From Planctomycetota bacterium (GTDB taxonomy: Bacteria > Planctomycetota > Planctomycetia > Planctomycetales > Planctomycetaceae): DNA of 44,347 nt. The translations under genes and the position numbers were made by a program. The stretch spans positions 1 to 44,347 of the forward strand of contig JAFEBS010000007.1 in the NCBI GenBank assembly GCA_018242525.1. The letters are read 5' to 3'. A model generated the notes under the pieces. That model had not been told where the DNA came from. It saw only the letters and a program-made list of their open reading frames with translations, and searched no databases. Of the stretch, positions 17,895 to 25,989 are shown piece by piece; position 1 is the first letter of the stretch; the number at the start of each line of letters is the position of its first letter.

Positions 17895-18841
17895 GACACA
17901 TGCTCCAACGCCTGCTCAATTTGTTCCTCCGTCTCCTCGCCAGGCCAGCGACCCATGATCGCAGCCATACCGCTGCGCGGCCCCTGTGACTTCCGCAAGC
18001 GGTTCGGGTCGAGTTTGCTGTTGCTTGCAATCGGCAGAGTCGAGAACAGCGTCGGTGCGTTCGTTCCGTCGTCGATCGACTCGGCTTCCACACGCAGCAC
18101 GTTCCCCGAAGCGCGAAAGACGCTGGTTCCGAGGACCAGGACTCGCTTCTGCCAAAGTCCTCCCAGCCTGTCGGCAATGTCATCGGGATAGACGCCGGCG
18201 ATTCGTTCTCCAGAATCGAGCAACAGCGAAAAGCGTTGAGTGCTCGCCTGCAACCCATCAAGGTTCCCGACAATGCGAACTCGCTGAGGTTTCGGTGTTC
18301 GACCATACAAACGAATTGCGTTTTCGGTCGTTGTCCGATTGACTCGGACTTCACACAGGGCATCAGGTACACTTCCCGAAATCCGAAATCCCGAAAATGG
18401 ACCGGCTTTGAAAAAATGCCTGAACTTCGCAAACTCCCGAAGCAACTGAGGGTCGAATGCGTTGCTATTCGCTTGACCTGCGTCGATGTCGCGTACGACC
18501 TTCACCAGTAGATCCAAGCCGGTAAGCTTCCCATCCGGTCGCGTCTCCTCAAACAACTGCCGTTGCGAATAAACTTCGCCTGCCGCCCCCTCCAGCGTTG
18601 GGAGTTCAAACTGCAACTGTGTTGCTCCATTTCCACCATGCCCAGTGAAGCGCAAATCACTCGCACGCTTCAGCCAACTGGGTTGCTTTCCCGGAGATTT
18701 GCTGCGATTGCGCAGAGCCATCGATACCGCTCCACGGATTGCAACCGGCAATTCGGCCAGCAGGAATCCTAGAGGGCGTGTCGGCACGCGACCGTCAAAA
18801 TGCTGGGCACTGTCGAGACTGATTTCGTGTTTTACGATCAT
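17891..18841 (-). CDS. Large antitoxin-like partner of the PIN toxin
   Basis: A 316-residue cytosolic protein with no family I can name. The N-terminal half mixes basic and acidic helices. The middle (about 195-260) has a strand-rich segment, RVRIVGNLDGLQAS, FSLLLDSGERIAG, VLVLGTSVFRASGN, like a small beta-barrel. The C-terminus has GRWPGEETEEQIEQALEHVS, an acidic helical tail preceded by W-P-G such as short antitoxins use to bind toxins. The start ATG at 18841 has GGAGG eight bases upstream; a GTG at 18871 is less likely. It overlaps the PIN gene by four bases, so the two are made together. Its role as antitoxin is inferred from position, coupling and tail. Confidence 0.6.
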   Translation of the reverse strand: MIVKHEISLDSAQHFDGRVPTRPLGFLLAELPVAIRGAVSMALRNRSKSPGKQPSWLKRASDLRFTGHGGNGATQLQFELPTLEGAAGEVYSQRQLFEETRPDGKLTGLDLLVKVVRDIDAGQANSNAFDPQLLREFAKFRHFFKAGPFSGFRISGSVPDALCEVRVNRTTTENAIRLYGRTPKPQRVRIVGNLDGLQASTQRFSLLLDSGERIAGVYPDDIADRLGGLWQKRVLVLGTSVFRASGNVLRVEAESIDDGTNAPTLFSTLPIASNSKLDPNRLRKSQGPRSGMAAIMGRWPGEETEEQIEQALEHVS

Positions 18842-18890
18842 GGTCCTGTCCTCCGTCGCTGGTAATGGCACGGATTGAATGCAGTTCGCT

Positions 18891-18896
18891 ATTGTA
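18891..18896 (-). promoter_or_regulatory. Possible -10 box of the antitoxin-like/PIN operon
   Basis: On the minus strand TACAAT lies 50 bases before the ATG at 18841. A weak -35-like TCGACT sits 18 bases further upstream. The match is suggestive only. Confidence 0.3.
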
Positions 18897-19002
18897 TCGT
18901 CGGTAGCACTCGTCAGTCGATTTCAGGCTAAGTCGTCGCGGAACACAAACTTTACTGCGGATTCTGCAATATGACTACCGGTGCGAGATTCCATAAATTG
19001 CG

Positions 19003-19290
19003 TCATTCCCAGACTTGTGACGATTTACCAGCCTTTTGGAATCCGATTGCCATGGCGTCCCATGGACTCGATTTGAAGGCCAACCACTTGCGTCGAAACG
19101 GACAGTCGTCAAAGTCCTCCCATTGCCTGGTTGGAATTGGACCTGACGGCCCACCCCAAGTCCGTTTTCTTTCGTGCTGGTTGCTCAGTACAATCCTCTC
19201 AGGCCCCTCGCCGTCCCAGAACTGAATGAAGTGACCAGCCGTTGCGAGCGATCCTGATGGAAACTGTTCGAGTGATCGCCTCACCGACAT
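19003..19290 (-). CDS. Doubtful small ORF
   Basis: A 95-codon frame with no Shine-Dalgarno sequence before its ATG and third-position GC near 50 percent, below that of neighbours. Residues such as HFIQFWDGEGPERIVL and RQWEDFDDCPFRRKWLAF look protein-like but match nothing I know. It could be a small real gene, a decayed fragment or chance. Confidence 0.22.
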   Translation of the reverse strand: MSVRRSLEQFPSGSLATAGHFIQFWDGEGPERIVLSNQHERKRTWGGPSGPIPTRQWEDFDDCPFRRKWLAFKSSPWDAMAIGFQKAGKSSQVWE

Positions 19291-19320
19291 GCACGGTTCG
19301 GCCGTGAAGGACATTCCGGC

Positions 19321-21882
19321 ATGAATCGATTGAGCGGTGCCATTGCTTCCTTCATTGCACTCGTTGCGATTCCGCTCATTGCAAGCGCGAGTGAGCCTCC
19401 CGCGTCAACTTCGCTGTTGCTCAAGCAGTCGTGTTTCGAATGTCACAACAAACAGACCACCGAGGGTGGGCTGGATCTCACGGCGATGTCGTTTGAGCTG
19501 AATGACCGAGCCGTACGGGAGCGCTGGGTTCGCATCCATGATCGCGTCGAGAAAGGCGAGATGCCGCCGCAGGCGGATGAACTGCCCGGGGATTCGCGGG
19601 CGGTGTTGCTGAAGTCAATCAAGAAGGCGATCCACGATGCGGACCTCGCTGAGATCACCGCGCACGGACGCGGTCCGCTGCGACGACTCAATCGGGATGA
19701 GTACGAGCAGAACCTGCGCGATGTTCTGAAGCTGCCCCAGTTGGATATTCGCGACATGCTGCCCGAAGACCGCGAAGGGCATCGTTTTAACAAGACTTCG
19801 GAAACGCTCGACATGTCACGCGTGCAGTTGGCGGCCTATCTCGATGCCGCCGATGCCGCTTTGCGACAGGCGATGGCCAACGGCCCCCAGCCGCCGCCCG
19901 TCACCCGGTTTCGAGCCGTCGGGACGAGCCTCTTCCCGGAACGATCCACGTTTGGCGAGCGGGAGGCGATGTTCTTTGCGCTCGACAACAAGGTCATCGA
20001 CGGCAAACCTCTGGACGAGTTGCAGGACAATCCGGCCGTGGAACTGGCGTTGTTTCGGTCAGCTCACTGGCCGTACTATGGATATCCGCGTGGCTTTATC
20101 GCCAGATTCCCGGGCGAGTACCGCGTTCGCTTTTCGGCTCGTGCAGTGCTGCAGGTCAAGGATTACGAACTCAAGCCCGCGGCGCAGCCCGTGCCGATGA
20201 CCTTCCGGGCTCGGAAGCCGTCCGGCCCGGATGTCTCGGGCGACGTCCGCGCAACCGGTGGCACTATCGATATTCAGCCAGCGGTCGCGACCTACGAAAC
20301 CACGATCCGACTGCGAGAGAGCGAGACCTTCGAATACAGCCTGCTCGGCCTGCCGGTACCGCTGGCTCGCAACGTGAATGGTGGCCCGCCGACGTATCGT
20401 TATCCGCCGTTCCCCGCAGGAGGCCAGCCGGGCGTTGCGTTTCAGTGGCTCGAAGTCGAAGGCCCCGTCTCCTCCGACGAATGGCCGCCGCCATCACATC
20501 GCGTGCTGTTTGATGAACGGAGCGGAATCGGCTTCCCGCCTGTCGATGCGCCGAAGAATCCAGACAGGAACGAGGCCACTCCCGCGGAAGCCAAACGCCT
20601 GCTGCGTCGCTTTGTCAATCTTGCCGCGCGTGAGCCCGTCCCTGAAGACACACTGCAGAGGTTTGAACAGCTCATTCTGAACAGGCTCGATGCACACGAC
20701 ACATTCAGCGACGCGATGTTGGCCGGATACCAGGCATTTCTTTCCTCGAGCCACTTCATCTATCTGCGCGAGCCCGTTCGCCCCGACGATCAGTTCGCGA
20801 TTGCCGCAAGGCTGTCGCATTTCCTCACGAACACGCGGCCGGATGCCACGCTGCTGGAACTGGCTCGGACCGGGCAGCTTCGCGATTCCAGGACATTGCA
20901 AAGCGAGACGGACCGCCTGATCGCCAGCGTCGGGTTTGAGCGGTTCATCAAGAACTTCACCGACTATTGGCTGAACCTGCGTCATGTCCGCCGCGATGAG
21001 CCCGATCTCCGGCTTTACCCCGAGTACCGCTTCGACGACTACCTCGTCGAGTCGATGGAGCGTGAGACGCGGGCGTTCGTCATGTCGATGATTCGCGACA
21101 ATCTGCCGGCGCGAGTACTCGTCGATGCCGACTTCGTGTTCGTCAATGATCGACTCGCACAGCACTACGACCTGCCCGAGAAAGCCAGGACCAAGGGTTC
21201 GGCGATGCGCCAGGTGGCGTTGCCGCCAGACAGTCCGCTCGGCGGCCTGCTGACTCAAGCGGCCATTTTGAAAGTCACTGCGAACGGCACATCGACATCG
21301 CCCGTACTCCGCGGTGCCTGGATCATGGAGCGACTGATCGGTGAACCACCGCCTCCGCCCCCCGCGAGTGTGCCGGCTGTGGAACCTGACATCCGCGGTG
21401 CCAAGACTATTCGCGAGTTGCTCGCCCTGCACACGAAATCAGAGAGTTGCGCGGGATGCCACGCTCGCTTCGACCCTGTCGGGCTCGCACTGGAGAACTT
21501 CGATATCCTGGGGGGCTGGCGTACGCGTTATCGCGGCGTCGAACAGGGTGAACGCATCAGCGGCATCGATCGAGCCGGACACGACTTCGCCTTTACGCTC
21601 GCCGAACCTGTCGATGCTTCCGGCCAACTCCTCGACGGACGTCGGTTCCAGAACATCCGCGACCTGAAGGCGATCCTCGCCAGCAATCCGCGGCAACTCG
21701 CCCGCAATCTGCTGCACCAGTTCACGCTTTACGCGACCGGCACTCCCGTGCGATTCGCGGACCGCACCGAATTGGAGTCGATCCTCGATGCCTGTGCCTC
21801 CGATGGCTACCGCGTACGCGATCTCCTTCACGCGCTGGTGCAAAGCCCGATCTTTCTCGGACACGAGGGCCAACATGACTGA
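19321..21882 (+). CDS. DUF1592 domain protein (planctomycete cytochrome)
   Basis: An 853-residue exported protein with an N-terminal signal (about 1-23). The planctomycete multi-domain order follows: a cytochrome-c-like segment with SCFECHN (haem motif, C38/C41/H42), DUF1587 (LRRLNRDEYEQNLRDVLKL, about 118-150), a DUF1595/DUF1592 central region (RFIKNFTDYWLNLRHV), DUF1588 with a second CxxCH (SCAGCHARFDPVGLALENFD, about 710) and DUF1585 (ASNPRQLARNLLHQFTLYATG). These proteins occur in large numbers in planctomycetes, almost always next to a DUF1552 gene. Their function is unproven; a role in extracytoplasmic redox or polymer processing has been suggested. The stop overlaps the DUF1552 start by eight bases. 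Confidence 0.95.
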   Translation: MNRLSGAIASFIALVAIPLIASASEPPASTSLLLKQSCFECHNKQTTEGGLDLTAMSFELNDRAVRERWVRIHDRVEKGEMPPQADELPGDSRAVLLKSIKKAIHDADLAEITAHGRGPLRRLNRDEYEQNLRDVLKLPQLDIRDMLPEDREGHRFNKTSETLDMSRVQLAAYLDAADAALRQAMANGPQPPPVTRFRAVGTSLFPERSTFGEREAMFFALDNKVIDGKPLDELQDNPAVELALFRSAHWPYYGYPRGFIARFPGEYRVRFSARAVLQVKDYELKPAAQPVPMTFRARKPSGPDVSGDVRATGGTIDIQPAVATYETTIRLRESETFEYSLLGLPVPLARNVNGGPPTYRYPPFPAGGQPGVAFQWLEVEGPVSSDEWPPPSHRVLFDERSGIGFPPVDAPKNPDRNEATPAEAKRLLRRFVNLAAREPVPEDTLQRFEQLILNRLDAHDTFSDAMLAGYQAFLSSSHFIYLREPVRPDDQFAIAARLSHFLTNTRPDATLLELARTGQLRDSRTLQSETDRLIASVGFERFIKNFTDYWLNLRHVRRDEPDLRLYPEYRFDDYLVESMERETRAFVMSMIRDNLPARVLVDADFVFVNDRLAQHYDLPEKARTKGSAMRQVALPPDSPLGGLLTQAAILKVTANGTSTSPVLRGAWIMERLIGEPPPPPPASVPAVEPDIRGAKTIRELLALHTKSESCAGCHARFDPVGLALENFDILGGWRTRYRGVEQGERISGIDRAGHDFAFTLAEPVDASGQLLDGRRFQNIRDLKAILASNPRQLARNLLHQFTLYATGTPVRFADRTELESILDACASDGYRVRDLLHALVQSPIFLGHEGQHD

Positions 21883-23164
21883 CCTTCGCTTCACCCGCCG
21901 TCGCTTCCTGCGAGGTGCGGGAGTGCTGCTCGCCTTGCCGCTCCTGAATTGCCTGTCAGCGAAATCAGCGCGAGCGGCACGATTGCCGAGGCTGCGTCGC
22001 ATGTTGCTCATCTCGAACAACCTGGGAGTGCTGCCGAAGCCGTTCTTTCCCCAGGAAACAGGCCGCGATTACGAGCTTTCGCCGTACCTCGCGCCGCTGG
22101 CCGACTTCCGCGACGACTTCACGGTCTTCAGCGGCCTGTCGCATCCGGGAGTCGTCGGCGGACACAGTACTGAGAACTGCTTTCTCACCGCCGCGCGAGG
22201 CCCCACGAAGAGCGGGTTTCGGAATCAGATTTCCCTGGATCAGTTCGCCGCCGAGAAACTTGGCCCCGTCACTCGATTTCCGACACTCAATCTGGGCGTG
22301 AATATCGACAAGGCGAATCGCAGCCTCGCCTGGACTCGCGACGGAGTGCTGCTGCCCGCGGAGGACAGTGCCCCCGCGCTCTTTCAAAAGATGTTCGTGC
22401 GGGGTGATGCCGCGGCCGTGCAGAAACAATTGAAGAAACTCGAAGAGCGCGGCAGCATCCTCGATGCGTTACTCGACGATACAAAGCAGTTCAGTCGCAA
22501 TCTTGGCCGTGACGACAAATCGCGACTCGACCAGTACCTGACTTCCGTCCGCGAGATTGAAGAGCGGTTGCAAACGGCACGCGAATGGGAACTGCGTCCC
22601 AAGCCGACAACGACCGTATCAACGCCCGTCGACATCCAGGATCACAAGCTGTTCTTCGAGAAGTTCGACTTGATGCTGTCCATGGCGCAACTGGCGCTGG
22701 AGTCCGACTCGACGCGCATCGTGACACTGATGGTTGACGCCTTCGCCACACCGGCGTTCAAGCTCGGCGACAACCAGAACACCACGACCGACTACCACAA
22801 TCTCAGTCACCACGGCCAGGCGGACGACAAGGTCAGGCAACTCGAAGAAGCCGATCACCGACAAATCGCTCTGCTGAAGAAGTTGCTGCAAAGCCTCGCC
22901 GACAAACCGGATGGCGACGAACGGCTGCTCGACCGCACGATGATTCTGTTCGGCAGCAACATGGGTGACGCGAACACACATGACAACACGAACCTGCCGA
23001 TCCTGCTCGCCGGCGGTGGCTTCCGGCACGGCCGGCATCTCGCCTTCAAACGCGATAACAACATGCCCCTTTGCAATCTGTTTGTGTCCATGCTGCAAAA
23101 CATGGGACTGGAGGCCGACGCCTTTGGTTCGAGCAGCGGAACCCTGAACGAAATCAACACCTGA
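21875..23164 (+). CDS. DUF1552 protein, Tat-exported
   Basis: A 429-residue protein with a twin-arginine signal (TRRRFLRGAG then LLALPLLNCL, about 7-26), so it is exported folded. The body has the DUF1552 pattern: SGLSHPGVVGGHSTENCFLT, DQFAAEKLG, LSMAQLALESDSTRIVTLM, YHNLSHHG and GSNMGDANTHDNTNLPILLAGGG. The fold resembles sulfatase/alkaline-phosphatase-like DUF1501 proteins, and the conserved His/Asp positions fit metal binding. The reaction is unknown. The ATG at 21875 lies inside the end of the DUF1592 gene and puts the Tat motif at the right distance; the earlier ATG at 21788 does not. It is followed after eight bases by the hydrolase gene. Confidence 0.93.
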   Translation: MTDLRFTRRRFLRGAGVLLALPLLNCLSAKSARAARLPRLRRMLLISNNLGVLPKPFFPQETGRDYELSPYLAPLADFRDDFTVFSGLSHPGVVGGHSTENCFLTAARGPTKSGFRNQISLDQFAAEKLGPVTRFPTLNLGVNIDKANRSLAWTRDGVLLPAEDSAPALFQKMFVRGDAAAVQKQLKKLEERGSILDALLDDTKQFSRNLGRDDKSRLDQYLTSVREIEERLQTAREWELRPKPTTTVSTPVDIQDHKLFFEKFDLMLSMAQLALESDSTRIVTLMVDAFATPAFKLGDNQNTTTDYHNLSHHGQADDKVRQLEEADHRQIALLKKLLQSLADKPDGDERLLDRTMILFGSNMGDANTHDNTNLPILLAGGGFRHGRHLAFKRDNNMPLCNLFVSMLQNMGLEADAFGSSSGTLNEINT

Positions 23165-23172
23165 GATTCCCG

Positions 23173-24876
23173 ATGAAAACCAACCTTGCCATTCTCATTG
23201 GACTCGCACTCTGCAACTCGGTGTTCGCCGAGATCAAATCAGAAACCGTCAGCGTCCCGATGCGCGACGGCATCAAACTCGCGACCGACATTTATCGCGA
23301 TGACGCGGGAAAACCGGCTCCGGTCGTCCTCATTCGCACGCCTTACGATCGGACGAAGCAGCAGGGAATGGGCGAGCGTTGGGCCCGGGCGGGCTACATC
23401 TTCGTGGCGCAGGATTGTCGCGGCACGCGGGCCTCCGAAGGTGTATTGGCTCCGTACAACAACGAAGGACAGGATGGCTACGACACCATCGAATGGATTA
23501 CGCAACAACCCTGGTGCAACGGGCGAGTCGGCATGGTCGGCGGTTCGTATGTCGGAGCCGTACAGTGGCAGGCGGCGGTCGAGAACCCGCCGGGGCTCGC
23601 CGTCATCGCTCCGCAGGCCACATGGAGTAGTTTTTACCGGAACCTGTACCTGGGTGGCTCAGTGCGGCTGGCCTTGATCTCCGGGTGGATCGCGGGCAAC
23701 ACGCCGAAACCCGACAGTGTGAAACCGGCCGATATGAATGACGCCTTGATGCGACTGCCGCTCAGTGATGTCGACGAAGCGATCGGTTGGCCGATGCCAT
23801 GGCTGGACGCGTATCTCACTCATCCCGCGCCGACTGGCTTTTGGACGCGGCTCGATCTGACGTCTCAGTTGTCCGAGTTGCAGCTTCCGGTGCTGCACGT
23901 CGTGGGTTACTACGACTTTTTCTCGCGCGAGTCTGTCGACAATTTCGTGATCATGCAGAAGCAAGCCCGCGATCCGCAGACACGCCGGCAGCAGAGACTG
24001 GTGCTCGGACCGTGGGATCATGGCACGATCGGGAAGTCGCAGGTGGCGGAAGTCGACTTCGGCCCCGAGGCGGCACTTGACATCGCGGCGATTCAGCTTG
24101 ATTGGTTTGATCGTCATCTGAAGCAAGACGCCGCTGCACAGGGGAAGCCGTTTCCGCCGGTGCGCTATTTCTCGATGGGAGACAATGTCTGGCGCGATGC
24201 ACAGCAGTGGCCGCCGGAAGGTGTCACCGCGACATCGTTCTTTCTTCACTCCGACGGCAAGGCCAACACGCGCCAGGGAACCGGTCGGCTTTCGCGCGTC
24301 GCTCCGACGAAGGAGCAACCCGCCGATACATTCCGCTCCGATCCCGCGAATCCAGTGCCCGCCTGCCCGGTCACCGCGACGCGACCGATCAAAGCCGCGG
24401 TCTGGGGACCCGTCGATCAAACCGTGCTCGAAGACCGCAATGACGTGCTCGTTTACAGCAGCGAGCCGCTTGCCGAACCGCTCACGTTCGCAGGCAATGT
24501 GGAAGCGAAACTGCACGTCAGCACTGACACGCCCGATGCCGACTGGGTCGTGAAACTGGTCGCGGTACGCTCCGACGGATTTGCTCAGAACCTGGCCTCG
24601 GGGATCCTGCGAGGTCGCTACCGCAACTCGCTACTCAAGCCCGAGTTGATGAAGCCCGGTCAGGTTTACGAGATCACCGTCGATCTGGGCCCCTGTGCCG
24701 CGACGATTGCCAAAGGTCATCAACTGCGAGTCGACATCTGCGGCTCACTCTTCCCGCTCCACGACCGCAATCCCAACACCGCCGAAGGCATTTTCAGCAG
24801 CAAAACCGCCATCGCCAGCGAACAGGTGCATCACCACCCGGGCGCGCTCTCACGAATCGTTCTCCCCGTGAAGTGA
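23173..24876 (+). CDS. CocE/NonD family hydrolase, secreted
   Basis: A 567-residue protein with a signal peptide ending near residue 19 (LALCNSVFA). It has the alpha/beta-hydrolase domain of the peptidase S15 group: VPMRDGIKLATDIY, the oxyanion segment RTPYDR, nucleophile S125 in GGSYVGAVQWQ and a catalytic His in GPWDHGTIG. A C-terminal jelly-roll domain follows (AEPLTFAGNVEAKLHVSTD, DWVVKLVAV, PGQVYEITVDL, GHQLRVDICGS). Relatives split cocaine esters, glutaryl-7-ACA or X-Pro peptides. The substrate here cannot be told. The ATG at 23173 follows the DUF1552 stop by eight bases, so it is the third cistron of the export operon. Confidence 0.92.
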   Translation: MKTNLAILIGLALCNSVFAEIKSETVSVPMRDGIKLATDIYRDDAGKPAPVVLIRTPYDRTKQQGMGERWARAGYIFVAQDCRGTRASEGVLAPYNNEGQDGYDTIEWITQQPWCNGRVGMVGGSYVGAVQWQAAVENPPGLAVIAPQATWSSFYRNLYLGGSVRLALISGWIAGNTPKPDSVKPADMNDALMRLPLSDVDEAIGWPMPWLDAYLTHPAPTGFWTRLDLTSQLSELQLPVLHVVGYYDFFSRESVDNFVIMQKQARDPQTRRQQRLVLGPWDHGTIGKSQVAEVDFGPEAALDIAAIQLDWFDRHLKQDAAAQGKPFPPVRYFSMGDNVWRDAQQWPPEGVTATSFFLHSDGKANTRQGTGRLSRVAPTKEQPADTFRSDPANPVPACPVTATRPIKAAVWGPVDQTVLEDRNDVLVYSSEPLAEPLTFAGNVEAKLHVSTDTPDADWVVKLVAVRSDGFAQNLASGILRGRYRNSLLKPELMKPGQVYEITVDLGPCAATIAKGHQLRVDICGSLFPLHDRNPNTAEGIFSSKTAIASEQVHHHPGALSRIVLPVK

Positions 24877-25045
24877 TATATGCAGACACGCCCCGACTGG
24901 TCGGCCATCAAGAATCCCTGAGATTCTTCCCACCACAGCACAACTGTGTTCCGAATCATGTTCTTCATCCGTGCCATCCGGGTAATCCGTGGTCCACTCT
25001 TTACTTCACGACGCGTTTCCAATCCAGTTTCGACGGCACGGTCGG

Positions 25046-25102
25046 GTTTGATTGGACACGGACGACGCGGAAGACACGGACAAGGCATTGAAGTAGGAGA
25101 AG
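25046..25102 (+). repeat. Dispersed repeat, long copy
   Basis: 57 bases matching the minus strand of 14362-14409. It differs mainly by an extra 9 bases, where a GACACGGA-like unit is repeated in tandem (GACACGGACGAC, then AAGACACGGA). It is non-coding. Confidence 0.75.
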
Positions 25103-25125
25103 AAGAAATCAAACGTTGGAAATGC

Positions 25126-25208
25126 ACCACGAAGGGCACGAAGGTCCACGAAGGAATACAAAGAGACGTACTTTTCTTCCCTTCGTGGACCTTCGTGCCC
25201 TTCGTGGT
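25126..25208. repeat. Perfect 29-base inverted repeat of CGAAGG units
   Basis: Arms 25126-25154 and 25180-25208 are perfect inverted copies around a 25-base loop. Each arm is a threefold series of a CACGAAGG-like 9-base unit. It lies downstream of both convergent genes and could fold into a very stable hairpin on either strand. Confidence 0.85.
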
Positions 25209-25242
25209 CTAATCGATCCTTCAACCAGTCCGCCGTTTGTGC

Positions 25243-25944
25243 TTACTGTGCAGGCGCATCCTTGACCGCCGACTCCTTGGCAGAATCAAGGGCGGCGCGC
25301 CGCATGGTCTGCACTGCCTGGAGTGTCTTTCGAAACGACGCTTGTCGGCGATTCAATTGGTCATTGCGGTCCATGATCTCCAATTGCCGGTCGACCCGGT
25401 AAATCACTCCGGAAAGTGAATACACCAGCACTCGCGCCGGGTACTCGAACTCTCCGCGATCCTGGTCAATTGCATCCGCAGCCACAGCCGGGGTATATCC
25501 CTGATCAACGAGACTCGCGCATCGCTGTGCCAAAGTTTGCACGTAATACGGCTCAGCGATCAGTCTCCGTTTCTCTTTCTCGACGATTTCCCGAGATCGC
25601 GCGACCAACTCGGTTTGCATCTTCTGGCGGGTCTCCGGCAATTGTTCAATGGCGCGGTTCACCTCTTGCTGAACCGTATTACGAATGAGGTCACTTCCCT
25701 GCGTTACGAGGACCTCGCGCAGATCGACTTTCTTTTCAGCCTCTTTCGCCAGTCGAGGAACGAACACGGATGGAGTCGTCGCATAGACAAATCCACACAG
25801 CAGGATCCCGTTCAACACAACCAGCCCGCTCAACAGCAGCAGCAATCGATTCAGATCGCGTTTTGCGTGTAGCAATGTCATGCCCGATTCATTTGGCAGT
25901 TCTGTGGCAACTTCAGAGTTCGATTCATCTTTGGAGGCGCTCAT
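25243..25944 (-). CDS. Single-pass membrane protein, unknown (downstream of pair)
   Basis: About 233 residues. A polar cytoplasmic N-terminus precedes one membrane helix near residues 33-56 (LLLLLSGLVVLNGILLCGFVY). A long charged helical region follows, predicted outside the cytoplasm (LIRNTVQQEVNRAIEQLPETRQKMQTEL split over two helices), then a C-terminal segment with LEIMDRNDQLNRRQ. I recognise no family. ATG at 25944 is chosen; GTG at 25977 is possible. It follows the similarly built gene at 25990-26658 by about 45 bases on the same strand, and the two may be partners or old duplicates. Confidence 0.65.
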   Translation of the reverse strand: MSASKDESNSEVATELPNESGMTLLHAKRDLNRLLLLLSGLVVLNGILLCGFVYATTPSVFVPRLAKEAEKKVDLREVLVTQGSDLIRNTVQQEVNRAIEQLPETRQKMQTELVARSREIVEKEKRRLIAEPYYVQTLAQRCASLVDQGYTPAVAADAIDQDRGEFEYPARVLVYSLSGVIYRVDRQLEIMDRNDQLNRRQASFRKTLQAVQTMRRAALDSAKESAVKDAPAQ

Positions 25945-25989
25945 ATCTTTCCGATTCCTGTCGGCCGCAACTGCCACAGCAACACGTTA

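Larger units (their letters stand above)
18842..19320. other. Gap between PIN operon and DUF1592 operon
   Basis: A 479-base gap between divergent operons. The left end carries the possible promoter of the antitoxin-like/PIN operon. The middle has a doubtful minus-strand ORF (19003-19290). The right end must contain the promoter of the DUF1592 operon. Third-position GC is lower here than in flanking genes. No recognisable remnant of hsdM or hsdS is seen. Confidence 0.5.
24877..25242. other. Gap made of dispersed-repeat fragments
   Basis: This 366-base gap between convergent genes consists mostly of repeats. TCCGTG-type short repeats lie at about 24965-24994, the long copy of the dispersed repeat at 25046-25102, and the CGAAGG inverted repeat at 25126-25208. 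I see no gene; the small ORFs on both strands follow the repeats. Confidence 0.65.

Noticed and set aside
18971..19225. Plus-strand ORF of 84 codons in the gap before the DUF1592 operon
   Set aside because: It has no ribosome-binding site or recognisable features and overlaps the equally doubtful minus-strand frame.
25126..25208. Possible CRISPR array because of repeated CGAAGG units
   Set aside because: Units are 9 bases long with no unique spacers and are arranged as an inverted repeat.
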